A stretch of DNA of 64,000 nucleotides, from positions 125,310 to 189,309 of the forward strand of contig CANLEM010000007.1 of the NCBI GenBank assembly GCA_947489685.1, written 5' to 3'. A program made the translations under genes and the position numbers. Below are positions 9,329-18,890 of this stretch, piece by piece (position 1 is the stretch's first letter; the number at the start of each line of letters is the position of its first letter). This DNA is from an uncultured Aquimarina sp. Lineage in GTDB: Bacteria; Bacteroidota; Bacteroidia; Flavobacteriales; Flavobacteriaceae. Under the pieces are notes generated by a model. The model was not told the DNA's origin. It saw nothing but the letters and a program-made list of their open reading frames with translations, and searched no databases.

Positions 9329-11164
9329 ATGAAAATGAAAAATTTCTTTAAGACAGTTTTTATTACCCTTTTCGTAATTACTGTTTTTTCTTGTACCGAT
9401 GATGATGATACTGTATTTCCGCCTACATCAACCACGATTGCCGATTTTGTAGCAGAGAACTCCGATTATAGCTCATTGCTTGCAGCACTCGAAAAAGCCG
9501 AACTGGTGACTACCTTATCTGGGGAAGGAAATTTTACTGTATTTGCTCCCAATAATGCAGCCTTCGATGCGCTTCTTTCTAGCCTAGGAGCGACATTAGA
9601 TGATCTTTCCAAAGAAGATCTAACACCAATTCTTCTAAATCATGTTCTGGATTCTAAACTTACGTCTTCTCAACTATCGACAGGATATGTTGATAATCTA
9701 GCAACGTTCAGCACATATATAAATACTACGAATGGAGTGCAGATAAATGGGATTTCAACCGTAACCCAGGCCGATATTGAACGATCAAATGGGGTAATTC
9801 ATGCAGTAGACGCGGTAATAACATTACCAACTGTAACAACTTTTGCGGTGGCAGACCCAAATTTTGATACGCTACAAGCGGCATTAACAGATTTAACTCC
9901 CGCTACGGATTTTGCTGGTGTGCTTAGTACTGCAGATGGTACAGCTCCTGCTCCTTTTACTGTATTTGCCCCGACAAATGATGCGTTTACGGACCTTTTG
10001 GATAGGTTTGATATTGAAATAGGAGACCTTAACGCTGCACAATTAGAAATTGTATTAAATTATCATGTTATTGCAGGAGCTAAAGTTTTGGAGGCAGACC
10101 TTCCGGGAATTCCGGATGGAGTTACTCCAGCTACCTTACAAGGCGAAACTTTAACTTTGAATCTTGAAGGAGGCGCTTTTTTACGAGATAAAACTGGAGT
10201 AGATTCTGAAATTATAGCTACAGATGTAAAAGCTACCAATGGTGTGATTCATGCAATAAATAAAGTGCTATTACCAAATGCTGCTTTAGATGCTTTAGGA
10301 AGAAGTTTTACTGCAGTTGCTTATAATGGAGGAGAAGCGAGTGATTTTTCATCTTTGTATGCCGCTCTTAGAATCACTGGTCTAAATGATGCTTTGGATA
10401 ATGCAATGATGCGTACTGTTTTTGCTCCTACAAATGCTGCTTTTGAAACACTATTGAATGGTGCAAGTTTAGAAGATTTACCTGTCGAGACGGTAACCCA
10501 AATATTATTAAACCACGTTGTATCTGGTAAATTATTGTCTTCAGATTTATCTACCAGTTATGCAAATACCCTAGCGACATATAGCGATACATCTAATAAC
10601 TTGAGCATCTATATTAATACAGATAGCGGAGTAGTGCTTAATGGTGGAATGTCTAACGGAGGTGCCGCAGTTGCAACAGCCGATGTAGAAACACGCAATG
10701 GAGTTATTCACGTTGTAGATGCAGTGATAGGTTTGCCTACTGTGGTAACATTTGCAGTTGCTGATCCTAATTTTTCGACATTAGTATCTGCACTTACTAC
10801 ATTAACGCCAGCTACCGATTTTGCGGGTATTTTAAGCACGGCACAAGGAACCGATCCAGCGCCTTTTACTGTATTTGCACCTTTAAATTCTGCTTTTGAT
10901 GCATTAGCTTCTATCCCGGGAGAGGCACAACTTACTCCAATACTTCAATATCATGTTGTAGCAGGAGCCAATGTTAGAGCCGAAGACTTAACAGATGGAC
11001 AAGTGGTTACTACATTAGAAACAGGAACCTTTACTGTGAATACGACAAGCGGAGTTACTATTACTGATGAGACAAACCAAGTAACCAATGTTGTGGCAAA
11101 TAATGTGCAAGCTACCAACGGGGTAATCCATGTGTTGGATAAAGTTTTGATGCCAATGATGTAA
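9329..11164 (+). CDS. Four-domain fasciclin (FAS1) lipoprotein
   Basis: The preferred start is ATG 9329, which places a signal peptide with lipobox (VFSC, Cys22) at the N-terminus; an in-frame TTG-started extension of 11 residues is less likely. The 611-residue protein contains four FAS1 domains, at about 36-167, 168-325, 330-478 and 479-611. Each has the H1 element (TVFAPxNxAF) and the H2 element (NGVIHxxDxV). FAS1 domains mediate adhesion to proteins or polysaccharides, so this is likely a surface adhesin. Domains 1 and 3 share LLNHV..SxLSTxY, and domains 2 and 4 share TFAVADPNF..PATDFAG, so the array arose by duplication of a two-domain unit. After the lipidated Cys comes an acidic TDDDD stretch. 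Confidence 0.93.
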   Translation: MKMKNFFKTVFITLFVITVFSCTDDDDTVFPPTSTTIADFVAENSDYSSLLAALEKAELVTTLSGEGNFTVFAPNNAAFDALLSSLGATLDDLSKEDLTPILLNHVLDSKLTSSQLSTGYVDNLATFSTYINTTNGVQINGISTVTQADIERSNGVIHAVDAVITLPTVTTFAVADPNFDTLQAALTDLTPATDFAGVLSTADGTAPAPFTVFAPTNDAFTDLLDRFDIEIGDLNAAQLEIVLNYHVIAGAKVLEADLPGIPDGVTPATLQGETLTLNLEGGAFLRDKTGVDSEIIATDVKATNGVIHAINKVLLPNAALDALGRSFTAVAYNGGEASDFSSLYAALRITGLNDALDNAMMRTVFAPTNAAFETLLNGASLEDLPVETVTQILLNHVVSGKLLSSDLSTSYANTLATYSDTSNNLSIYINTDSGVVLNGGMSNGGAAVATADVETRNGVIHVVDAVIGLPTVVTFAVADPNFSTLVSALTTLTPATDFAGILSTAQGTDPAPFTVFAPLNSAFDALASIPGEAQLTPILQYHVVAGANVRAEDLTDGQVVTTLETGTFTVNTTSGVTITDETNQVTNVVANNVQATNGVIHVLDKVLMPMM

Positions 11165-11506
11165 ATAAATAAGCTACCCAAACTCAATTCCCAGGTTATT
11201 TTCATCCTATCTCCCATAATTCGATAAATAACCTGGGTTGTCTTTGGGATAGAACATCGAAGTGTTTTTAGGTTAGCCGACTATAAGAAACTTCATGAAG
11301 TCATTAGAAAGAATTATGTTAGTAGAGTCTCTTTCTGATGACTTTTTTTTGCGAATATCGTGGCTTAGGATGCATTTTTGTTACATATTTTTTAATTCAT
11401 AAATAACTATAACAATTCTATAATTCCATTCTTTATTTATACACTTCAAATCATTAAATTTGCATCTGTCTATCGATAAAGGTAGAGTTTGCAAAACAGA
11501 AAATAT
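11165..11506. other. Intergenic region with a long-loop inverted repeat
   Basis: This 342-bp gap holds a 12-bp perfect inverted repeat (11190-11201 with 11226-11237, CCCAGGTTATTT and its complement) separated by 24 nt and without a clear T-run. It may end the fasciclin transcript. The rest is AT-rich, with the ffh promoter at its right end. Confidence 0.45.
11455..11462 (+). promoter_or_regulatory. -7 promoter element for ffh
   Basis: TAAATTTG matches TAnnTTTG and lies 44 bp before the ffh ATG at 11507. It also lies before the alternative TTG at 11489, so it does not by itself decide the start. Confidence 0.5.
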
Positions 11507-12835
11507 ATGTTTGATAATTTAAGCGATAAATTAGATAAGGCCTTACATATCCTTAAAGGTCACGGTCAGATTACAGAAATAAATGTTGCCGAAACCCTTA
11601 AAGAGGTGCGTAGAGCTTTGGTTGATGCTGATGTAAATTATAAGATTGCCAAAGATTTTACTGCAAGAGTAAAAGAGAAAGCCTTAGGTCAGGATGTATT
11701 AAAAAGCCTGAAACCTGGACAACTTATGGTAAAGTTGGTAAAGGATGAACTTACAGAATTGATGGGTGGTGATGTTGCAGGAGTTAATCTTTCTAGTTCT
11801 CCTTCAGTAGTTTTGATGTCAGGGTTACAAGGATCTGGTAAAACAACTTTTTCTGGTAAACTCGCTAACTTTCTTAAAACTAAAAAAACTAAAAAACCAC
11901 TTTTAGTTGCTTGTGATGTCTATAGACCTGCGGCAATTGATCAGTTGCATGTTGTTGGAGAGCAAATTGATGTTGAGGTTTTTAGTGATCGCGGTAATAA
12001 TGACCCGGTTGCAATTGCTAAAGCAGGGGTGGCACATGCAAAGGCAAATGGTTTTAATGTAGTAATTATAGATACAGCGGGTCGCCTGGCTGTAGATGAA
12101 GTGATGATGACCGAAATTGCAAATATTCATAAGGCAATCACGCCAGATGAAACCTTATTTGTAGTAGATTCTATGACAGGTCAGGATGCTGTAAATACTG
12201 CAAAAGCATTTAATGATGTGCTTAATTTTGATGGAGTTATTCTTACAAAACTTGATGGTGATACTAGGGGTGGAGCTGCGATATCCATAAAATCTGTAGT
12301 TAATAAGCCTATAAAATTTATCGGTACAGGAGAAAAAATGGAAGCTATTGATGTTTTCTATCCTTCTCGTATGGCTGATCGTATTTTAGGAATGGGTGAT
12401 GTGGTTTCTTTAGTAGAGAGGGCTCAGGAACAATTTGATGAAGAAGAAGCACGTAAACTACAAAAGAAAATTGCAAAAAATCAATTTGGGTTTGATGATT
12501 TCTTAAAACAAATTCAGCAAATCAAGAAGATGGGTAATATGAAAGATCTTGTAGGAATGATACCCGGAGCAGGAAAGATGATGAAAAATATGGATATTGA
12601 TGATGATGCTTTTAAACATATTGAAGCAATTATACATTCTATGACACCCGCAGAGCGAACCAAGCCACAGATAATTAATGCAAGTCGTAAAAAACGTATA
12701 GGTAAAGGTTCGGGTACATCTATTCAGCAAGTAAATCAATTGCTAAAGCAGTTTGACCAGATGAGCAAAATGATGAAAATGATGCAAGGCGGTGGCGGCA
12801 AAAGGATGATGCAGATGATGGGTAAAATGAGATAA
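11507..12835 (+). CDS. ffh: Signal recognition particle GTPase Ffh/SRP54
   Basis: This 442-residue protein binds 4.5S RNA and signal sequences of nascent inner-membrane proteins, delivering ribosomes to FtsY. The helical N domain (residues 1-90) is followed by the G domain, with the P-loop GLQGSGKTT (107-115), DTAGRL and TKLDGDTRGG. The Met-rich M domain (about 325-442) ends in clustered Met and Gly. Start ATG 11507 is preferred over the in-frame TTG 18 bp upstream because it yields the usual MFDNLSDKL N-terminus. It is followed 43 bp later by folD. Confidence 0.97.
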   Translation: MFDNLSDKLDKALHILKGHGQITEINVAETLKEVRRALVDADVNYKIAKDFTARVKEKALGQDVLKSLKPGQLMVKLVKDELTELMGGDVAGVNLSSSPSVVLMSGLQGSGKTTFSGKLANFLKTKKTKKPLLVACDVYRPAAIDQLHVVGEQIDVEVFSDRGNNDPVAIAKAGVAHAKANGFNVVIIDTAGRLAVDEVMMTEIANIHKAITPDETLFVVDSMTGQDAVNTAKAFNDVLNFDGVILTKLDGDTRGGAAISIKSVVNKPIKFIGTGEKMEAIDVFYPSRMADRILGMGDVVSLVERAQEQFDEEEARKLQKKIAKNQFGFDDFLKQIQQIKKMGNMKDLVGMIPGAGKMMKNMDIDDDAFKHIEAIIHSMTPAERTKPQIINASRKKRIGKGSGTSIQQVNQLLKQFDQMSKMMKMMQGGGGKRMMQMMGKMR

Positions 12836-12878
12836 TTAAACATAAACTTTTCTTAAGACACAACAACACACTAGGGGA

Positions 12879-13766
12879 ATGGAAATATTAAATGGAAAAA
12901 AAGTAAGTAACGATATAAAGGATGAAATTGCGGCCGAAGTTGAAAAAATGAAGGAACGTGGTGAGAAAGTACCACATTTGGCAGCTGTATTGGTTGGTAA
13001 TGATGGCGCAAGTTTAACCTATGTAGGTAGTAAAGTAAGGGCATGTGAGCGTATTGGATTTGAATCTACTTTGGTTAAGATGCCTAGTACCACTAGCGAA
13101 ATAGAATTACTTGCCAAAATAAAAGAGCTTAATGAAGATGATCATATAGATGGATTTATAGTTCAATTGCCATTACCCCCACAAATTGATACACAAAAAG
13201 TGTTATTGGCAGTGGATCCTGATAAGGATGTTGATGGTTTTCATCCAATGAATTTTGGTAAAATGGCATTAGATATGTCTACTTTTATTCCGGCAACACC
13301 TTTTGGAATTTTAGAGCTATTAGAGCGCTATGATGTGGATACCAAAGGAAAGCATACGGTTGTAATAGGAAGAAGTCATATTGTAGGTCGGCCAATGAGT
13401 ATTTTGATGGGAAGAAAAGGGTGGCCAGGTAATTCTACAGTTACTTTAACACATAGTCATACAAAAAATATCACTCAGATTATTTCTCAAGCGGATATTG
13501 TGATTTCTGCATTAGGTGTTCCTAATTTCTTAAAGGCTGAAATGGTAAAGGACGATGCGGTTATTATTGATGTTGGTATTACACGTGTTACAGATGAATC
13601 GACCCCAAAAGGGTATAGAATTGTAGGTGATGTCGATTTTGATAATGTAAGTAAAAAAGCCTCATATATTACTCCCGTACCAGGAGGGGTTGGACCTATG
13701 ACTATTGCTATGTTGTTAAAAAACACATTATTGGCAAGAGAAAGACATCGTAAAGGGAGTAAATAA
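12879..13766 (+). CDS. folD: Bifunctional methylene-THF dehydrogenase / methenyl-THF cyclohydrolase
   Basis: A 295-residue cytoplasmic enzyme that interconverts 5,10-methylene-, methenyl- and 10-formyl-tetrahydrofolate, supplying one-carbon units for purines and formyl-Met. The catalytic region shows LTYVGSKVRACERIG, whose YxxxK contains the conserved Lys. QLPLPPQID and the signature PVPGGVGPMTIAML are also present. The Rossmann NADP site is visible as VVIGRSHIVGRPMSILM. Length and motif order are typical. It lies 43 bp after ffh and is closed by a very strong palindromic terminator. Confidence 0.97.
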   Translation: MEILNGKKVSNDIKDEIAAEVEKMKERGEKVPHLAAVLVGNDGASLTYVGSKVRACERIGFESTLVKMPSTTSEIELLAKIKELNEDDHIDGFIVQLPLPPQIDTQKVLLAVDPDKDVDGFHPMNFGKMALDMSTFIPATPFGILELLERYDVDTKGKHTVVIGRSHIVGRPMSILMGRKGWPGNSTVTLTHSHTKNITQIISQADIVISALGVPNFLKAEMVKDDAVIIDVGITRVTDESTPKGYRIVGDVDFDNVSKKASYITPVPGGVGPMTIAMLLKNTLLARERHRKGSK

Positions 13767-13805
13767 TATTCTATAATAAGACTGCGGTTTATATAGCATA
13801 AAATA

Positions 13806-13850
13806 AAAAAGCAAACCCCATGATTTTAAAATCATGGGGTTTGCTTTTTT
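13806..13850. terminator. Strong bidirectional terminator after folD
   Basis: A near-perfect palindrome of about 44 bp has outer A and T runs and a GC-rich CAAACCCCATGA arm. It could stop folD transcription from the left and also read-through from the right. Confidence 0.9.
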
Positions 13851-13985
13851 CCTAATCTACTATACTGAATTTTAAAATTGAATTGTGTGATAGTAGTGTG
13901 AAACGTATTTAACAAAAATGTTAGGATCAATATATGACCCTAACATTTTGTTACATTTATTTTTGGTGATTAAATGTATGTACTC

Positions 13986-15143
13986 TTAGTTTTCGTTAAA
14001 TGCTTTTTCAGAAATATCATCCTGTCCACTTGTACTATACCCTCCTCCAGAAGGAAGAAGATCTAATGATAAGTTATAAGATGGTACATTAATACCTTTA
14101 GATGTTTTAACCGTATTAAAGTTTAAGATTTGCTCACTTTTTTCATATAAAGCATTCTTAGTAAAGGTTCCGTACTTTTTACCATCAACGATGTTTTCTC
14201 TCCAGTCTTTACCATAAGCAATTTTTAAGAAATACTCTCCTTCAGGTACGTTTCTGATAAATTGAGTTGTATTCGAGTTGATATAAGTAACACGAACTAA
14301 CTGATCGTCTTTAGGTGTATCACCCATCTTATACATTTTTACTACAACCTCAGTGTTTTTACCTACCTTAATTTTTAAGTAGTTGTCTAATTTATAGTCA
14401 AACTTACCTTTAAAGCTGAAAGACTTTGGAGTAGCACCAGACTTATATGTCTTTTTCTCCCAATCAGAATATTTATCTTCTCTTGTAACAGATATGCTTG
14501 CTGCTTTAGGAGTATTACTTGTAGAGCTAGAACCATATGATGGGGTTGTAGACTCTATAGGTGTGTTATCTGCAACATCATCTAAGCCTTTTGCAGCTCT
14601 ACGCTTTGCAGCTTCTAATGCTTTTCTTGTTTCTTCTGTATCTGCTAGTGCTTTTCTTGCTGCAGCATCTTTCGATCTTTTTGCAGCTTCTGCGTCTGCG
14701 ATAGCTTTTGCTTGATTAGCTTCAGCTTCTCTTGTTAAACGTTCTGCTTCTGCAATTGCTCTTCGTGCCGCTTCTTCAGCTGCTCTCTTAGCTGCCTGCG
14801 CCTGTGCAATAGCTTTTTGAGCTGCTGCTTTCGCCGCTTCTCTCTTAGCTGCTGCTGCTGCTGCTGCTGCTTCTGCATCTGCAATTCGACTGTCTTCTGT
14901 TAAATGTTTCGTTACTACGAAACCGTTCATACTTTTATATTGGATCGCACTCCACTCTCCATAACTAGAACTCATTACGTAAATTTGAGTACCTTGAGGG
15001 ATTTCACCAATAGTGTTGAAGTTTAAACCGGGACCACTTCTAACTTCTAATTTACGAGAAGACATCAAATATTGGTCAGATTGACCATAACCAGACGAGA
15101 AAGTAATCACCAAAAGTAGAATAAATGTAAAAATAGATTTCAT
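13986..15143 (-). CDS. Secreted SH3b protein with Ala-rich coiled coil
   Basis: This 385-residue protein has a signal peptide (residues 1-20) and then a bacterial SH3 domain (about 25-82, with LEVRSGPGLNFNTIGEIPQG). Residues about 88-190 form a long Ala/Glu/Lys/Arg-rich coiled coil. A Ser/Thr-rich linker leads to a C-terminal beta-rich domain of about 160 residues that I do not recognise. SH3b domains often bind cell-wall peptides, so a periplasmic envelope-associated role is plausible. The N-terminal half resembles TolA/IgA-like Ala-rich spacers in composition only. Confidence 0.82.
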   Translation of the reverse strand: MKSIFTFILLLVITFSSGYGQSDQYLMSSRKLEVRSGPGLNFNTIGEIPQGTQIYVMSSSYGEWSAIQYKSMNGFVVTKHLTEDSRIADAEAAAAAAAAKREAAKAAAQKAIAQAQAAKRAAEEAARRAIAEAERLTREAEANQAKAIADAEAAKRSKDAAARKALADTEETRKALEAAKRRAAKGLDDVADNTPIESTTPSYGSSSTSNTPKAASISVTREDKYSDWEKKTYKSGATPKSFSFKGKFDYKLDNYLKIKVGKNTEVVVKMYKMGDTPKDDQLVRVTYINSNTTQFIRNVPEGEYFLKIAYGKDWRENIVDGKKYGTFTKNALYEKSEQILNFNTVKTSKGINVPSYNLSLDLLPSGGGYSTSGQDDISEKAFNEN

Positions 15144-15719
15144 ATCTCTTGTTTTTAAGTAGATTGGGTTATTATTTAACTTTAAATTAATTTTTTATCA
15201 TATTTTTCTAAACATAATGTTAGAATTACCATCAAAAATTGCTCTTCAAAAAGGATGCCAAAAACTATTTAACATCATATTCTTCTTAGTATTTACACCT
15301 ATAGTGTATTAAGAATCATTTACTCTGTTGAAGAACTTTTTTGTATCTAACGATTTGTTTTTCAGTATCTTATACAAACTTCTCTGTAGTAAAACTTCAA
15401 TGTTTTTAATTAAAATACTGAACAGAAAACCATTAAATCAGAATCAAAAGTAATGTTTTAATATGAAAAACACAACAAGTTTTCACTTTATTTGCATAAT
15501 AATATTAATTTTTTTCTCCCAATTTGTGTTCTTCAACGATTTTTTCGTGTATTACGCCGGATTTGAGAATTGTTTTTGAGGTATTTTGTCGGTATTGAAG
15601 TTTGATGCTTGTAGGGCGATGAAAATGAACTATTTATAGGTGTTTAAGGTGTGAAAATTGGAAAGTTCAGTTTTAACTAATTTTAACAAATCGATATAAA
15701 ACTATTCCCTTCTTTTATT
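15144..15719. other. Long AT-rich intergenic region
   Basis: This 576-bp stretch lies upstream of the minus-strand SH3 gene and downstream of msrA. No gene-like frame, tRNA or strong hairpin was seen. It presumably carries the SH3 gene promoter and leader. Confidence 0.6.
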
Positions 15720-16391
15720 TTAATGATTTTCTTTAATAAGTTCGGGAAATTTTGATTGAAATCTTCTCAACCTTGGTATAGATACATTGCGTATGTAGCC
15801 ATTATTTGGATTTCTTTTTTCATAATCTTGATGATAGTCTTCTCCTTTCCAGAATTTTTGAAATGGAAGTACTTCTGCGGCGATCTTTCTATTTAATTTT
15901 TCACTTAAGGCTAATTTCTTTTCTTCAATTATTTTTCTTTGATCTTCGTTTTGATAAAAAATAATTGATCTGTATTGAGAACCATGATCTGGGCCTTGAC
16001 CATTAACTTGTGTAGGGTTTTGAGAACCAAAGTAAACATCTACCAAAGTACTAAAGGATACTATTTTTGGATTGTAAAAAATTTCAACAGCTTCTGCATG
16101 TCCGGTACGTCCTGTATTACTAGATTGGTATGTTGGGTTGTTGGTGTGTCCACCCGAATAACCGGATATAGATTCTTTTACACCTTTAACGCTTTCGTAT
16201 ACTGCCTCTACGCACCAGAAGCAACCACTTGCAAAATAAGCTCTTTCGTATCCATCTACGGCTTGAGTTTGTACGGGAGTTATTATTTCTTTTTGAGTGG
16301 TTGTCGTTTTTTCCTTTGTAGATTGACCACTACTTTGGCAACTTGCAAACAATAAACCAACACTCCATAATATATATAGTCCTTTTTTCAT
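15720..16391 (-). CDS. msrA: Peptide-methionine (S)-S-oxide reductase, lipoprotein form
   Basis: A 223-residue MsrA that repairs oxidised methionine in proteins. A signal peptide with lipobox (LFASC, lipid Cys18) and a Thr/Lys-rich linker of about 30 residues precede the catalytic domain, so the enzyme acts outside the cytoplasm, anchored to a membrane. The active site is GCFWC at residues 56-60, with Cys57 as the nucleophile. Other family signatures are present: GYSGG, GHAEAVEI, DHGSQYRSIIF and FWKGEDYHQDY. A second, divergent MsrA lies at 56.7 kb. Confidence 0.95.
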   Translation of the reverse strand: MKKGLYILWSVGLLFASCQSSGQSTKEKTTTTQKEIITPVQTQAVDGYERAYFASGCFWCVEAVYESVKGVKESISGYSGGHTNNPTYQSSNTGRTGHAEAVEIFYNPKIVSFSTLVDVYFGSQNPTQVNGQGPDHGSQYRSIIFYQNEDQRKIIEEKKLALSEKLNRKIAAEVLPFQKFWKGEDYHQDYEKRNPNNGYIRNVSIPRLRRFQSKFPELIKENH

Positions 16392-16500
16392 AATTATTCA
16401 TATTTGCTATTTGGTCAGTTTGTTTATGAAAAACTTTCATTGCATAAGTAATAAAATTATATGGATAAAATGTCATAAGTTTTTGAAATAGCCGTAAAAC

Positions 16501-16532
16501 AAAAATGACCACTCAATAAGGTGGTCATTTTT
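16501..16532 (-). terminator. Terminator between rho and msrA
   Basis: A symmetric hairpin (AAAAATGACCAC, short loop, GTGGTCATTTTT) sits 27 bp beyond the rho stop on the minus strand. Confidence 0.8.
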
Positions 16533-16558
16533 AATATATATAATAGGATGTTTTTTAA

Positions 16559-18217
16559 TTATCCATTCATAGAAATAAGAAATTCATCATTATTTCTAGT
16601 TTGTTTAAAACGATCATTAATAAATTCCATAGCTTCAACAGGATTCATATCGGCAAGGTATTTTCTCATAACCCACATTCTTTGAATGGTTGTTTCATCA
16701 AGTAATATGTCGTCACGACGTGTACTTGAAGAAGTAAGGTCGATTGCAGGGAAAATACGGCGATTAGAGATTTTACGATCTAATTGTAATTCCATGTTAC
16801 CGGTACCTTTAAATTCTTCAAAAATCACTTCATCCATTTTGGATCCGGTTTCTGTTAGTGCAGTGGCTATAATTGTAAGAGATCCTCCGTTTTCGATATT
16901 ACGCGCTGCTCCAAAGAAACGCTTAGGTTTATGCAATGCATTTGCATCGACACCACCACTTAATATTTTACCAGATGCAGGTTGTACTGTATTGTAGGCT
17001 CGTGCTAATCGGGTAATAGAATCCAAAAGTATGACTACATCATGTCCGCATTCTACCAGCCTTTTTGCTTTTTCCAAGACAATATTAGCTACTTTAACAT
17101 GTTCGTTTGCTTCTTTATCAAAAGTAGAAGCGATAACCTCTCCTTTTACATTACGTTGCATATCGGTAACCTCTTCAGGTCGTTCATCTATCAAAAGAAT
17201 CATTTGGTATACTTCTGGGTGATTTGCTGCAATAGCATTTGCAACATCTTTAAGAAGCATCGTTTTACCTGTTTTAGGTTGGGATACGATCATTCCCCTT
17301 TGTCCTTTACCGATAGGAGAAAACAAATCCATTATCCTTGTAGATATCGTACTTTGTCTTTCGGCAATATTAAATTTTTCTTGTGGAAATAAAGGAGTAA
17401 GATGTTCAAAAGAAACTCTGTCTCTAACTACTTGTGGATCTAAACCGTTAATCTTATTTACTTTAATTAACGGAAAATACTTTTCTCCTTCTTTAGGAGG
17501 TCGTACTTGGCCTAATACAGTATCTCCGGTTTTAAGTCCAAAAAGTCTGATTTGTGACTGAGAAACATAAATATCATCAGGAGAAGAAAGGTAATTATAA
17601 TCACTTGATCGTAAGAATCCATAACCATCCTGCATAATATCAAGTACTCCTTCACTCTCTATTATTGCATCAAATTCGAAATCGGGTTCTTTATAGCGAT
17701 TTCTGTTATCTCTATTTCCGTTTTCTTTCTTCGAATTGTTGCTATTTCTATTCTTGTTTTGTTGAGGCTTGTTGTCATTACCTCTGTTGTTTCTATTGTC
17801 CTTTTTCTCTTCCTTATTATGGTGAGGTTTGTTGCCTTCTTTGTGATCCTCTTTTTTCTGAGTATTTTCTACTTTTTTCGTAGGTACCTCTTCTTTTTTG
17901 GTAAACAAAGTAGCCTCTTTATTCGTTTCTTGAGAAGTGTTTGCTTCCTTAGAAGTAGGCTTTCTTGTGTTTTCAGGTTTTCTAGCGCGAGGTCTTCGTT
18001 GGCGAGGATTTGTGTTCTTTTTTTCAGTGTCTGTTTTTGCCGAAGAATTGTCTTTTGCACCTCCTGCAACTGTACCAGGATTTGCAGCCTGATGGTCTAA
18101 TATTTGGTATACTAGATCTAATTTTTTTAGCGTGCGATATTTTGGCACATTAAGGGTCTTTGCAATCTCCTGCAATTCAGGAAGCTTTTTCGCTTTTAAT
18201 TCAGAAATCTCTAACAT
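16559..18217 (-). CDS. rho: Transcription termination factor Rho with disordered insertion
   Basis: A 552-residue hexameric RNA helicase that terminates transcription. An N-terminal SAP-like helical domain (residues 1-45) is followed by an insertion of about 130 residues (46-177). The insertion is dominated by Lys, Asn, Glu, Arg and Gln and lacks hydrophobic residues, so it should be disordered. The RNA-binding OB fold follows (about 180-260, with [15 protein letters not shown]), then the RecA-like ATPase with Walker [10 protein letters not shown] and Walker [18 protein letters not shown]. coli Rho is 419 residues; the excess is this insertion, a feature known from Bacteroidota Rho. Confidence 0.97.
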   Translation of the reverse strand: MLEISELKAKKLPELQEIAKTLNVPKYRTLKKLDLVYQILDHQAANPGTVAGGAKDNSSAKTDTEKKNTNPRQRRPRARKPENTRKPTSKEANTSQETNKEATLFTKKEEVPTKKVENTQKKEDHKEGNKPHHNKEEKKDNRNNRGNDNKPQQNKNRNSNNSKKENGNRDNRNRYKEPDFEFDAIIESEGVLDIMQDGYGFLRSSDYNYLSSPDDIYVSQSQIRLFGLKTGDTVLGQVRPPKEGEKYFPLIKVNKINGLDPQVVRDRVSFEHLTPLFPQEKFNIAERQSTISTRIMDLFSPIGKGQRGMIVSQPKTGKTMLLKDVANAIAANHPEVYQMILLIDERPEEVTDMQRNVKGEVIASTFDKEANEHVKVANIVLEKAKRLVECGHDVVILLDSITRLARAYNTVQPASGKILSGGVDANALHKPKRFFGAARNIENGGSLTIIATALTETGSKMDEVIFEEFKGTGNMELQLDRKISNRRIFPAIDLTSSSTRRDDILLDETTIQRMWVMRKYLADMNPVEAMEFINDRFKQTRNNDEFLISMNG

Positions 18218-18384
18218 TTAATTTGTTATATAATTTACGTTTTAGGTATAAATTTTCTAAAGAAGAATTCTAGGAAAATTTTATTTTGAAGGTAAGTAAC
18301 CTTAATTGAATGGGTTACAGATTTTGTGCTGCAAGTATACGACTTTATTTTTAATTTTTAAGCTTATTTATAAAAAGAAACTCC

Positions 18385-18392
18385 TATTTTTG
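18385..18392 (+). promoter_or_regulatory. -7 promoter element for the DUF4293 gene
   Basis: TATTTTTG fits TAnnTTTG and lies 23 bp before the ATG at 18416. Confidence 0.5.
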
Positions 18393-18415
18393 CTTTTCTA
18401 TAAGAAAAAAATGTA

Positions 18416-18823
18416 ATGATACAAAGAATACAATCTGTTTACCTATTACTGGCTGCTGGAGTATCCGCTGGCCTAAGTGTGATATTGCCATACGGTTTGG
18501 GTGATCAGGGTGCAGAGTTGTTTGTAAAAGAGCAACCTTTTCTTTTAGGAATGTTTATGGGATCTGCGGTATTATCCTTGATTTCCATTTTTTTATTTAA
18601 AAACAGACAGCTTCAATTCGTATTGGGGCGTATCAATATCTTATTAAACTTTATTTTACTAGGAGTATTTGTTTATTGGTCACTAAAGTTACCTGGAGGA
18701 TCTGATCCTATGAAGGGTATTGGGAAATTCATTCCTGTTATTTCTATCGTTTTATTAGTGATGGCTAACAAGGCTATCAAAAAGGATGAAAATCTCGTAA
18801 AATCTGTAGATCGATTACGATAA
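18416..18823 (+). CDS. DUF4293 family membrane protein
   Basis: A 135-residue protein with the DUF4293 N-terminus (MIQRIQSVYLLLA) and four hydrophobic helices at roughly residues 7-27, 43-61, 68-90 and 98-118. The family is confined mainly to Bacteroidota and has no assigned function. The gene is divergent from rho and stands alone between its own -7 box and a terminator. Neighbourhood with rho is common in Flavobacteriia as I recall, but that does not reveal its role. Confidence 0.85.
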   Translation: MIQRIQSVYLLLAAGVSAGLSVILPYGLGDQGAELFVKEQPFLLGMFMGSAVLSLISIFLFKNRQLQFVLGRINILLNFILLGVFVYWSLKLPGGSDPMKGIGKFIPVISIVLLVMANKAIKKDENLVKSVDRLR

Positions 18824-18851
18824 ACCTAACATCTTAGTAGTATTAGTGCGT

Positions 18852-18890
18852 TAAAACCCGGAGTGTGCCAACTTCGGGTTTTATTTTTTT
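18852..18890 (+). terminator. Terminator after the DUF4293 gene
   Basis: A 12-bp stem with one wobble (AAAACCCGGAGT with ACTTCGGGTTTT) and a T-run. It overlaps the 3' end of the convergent phosphoesterase gene. Confidence 0.8.

Noticed and set aside
14494..14715. Ala/Ser/Phe-rich plus-strand frame inside the SH3-protein gene
   Set aside because: It is the complement of the Ala-rich coiled coil, whose GCT/GCA codons leave all frames open.
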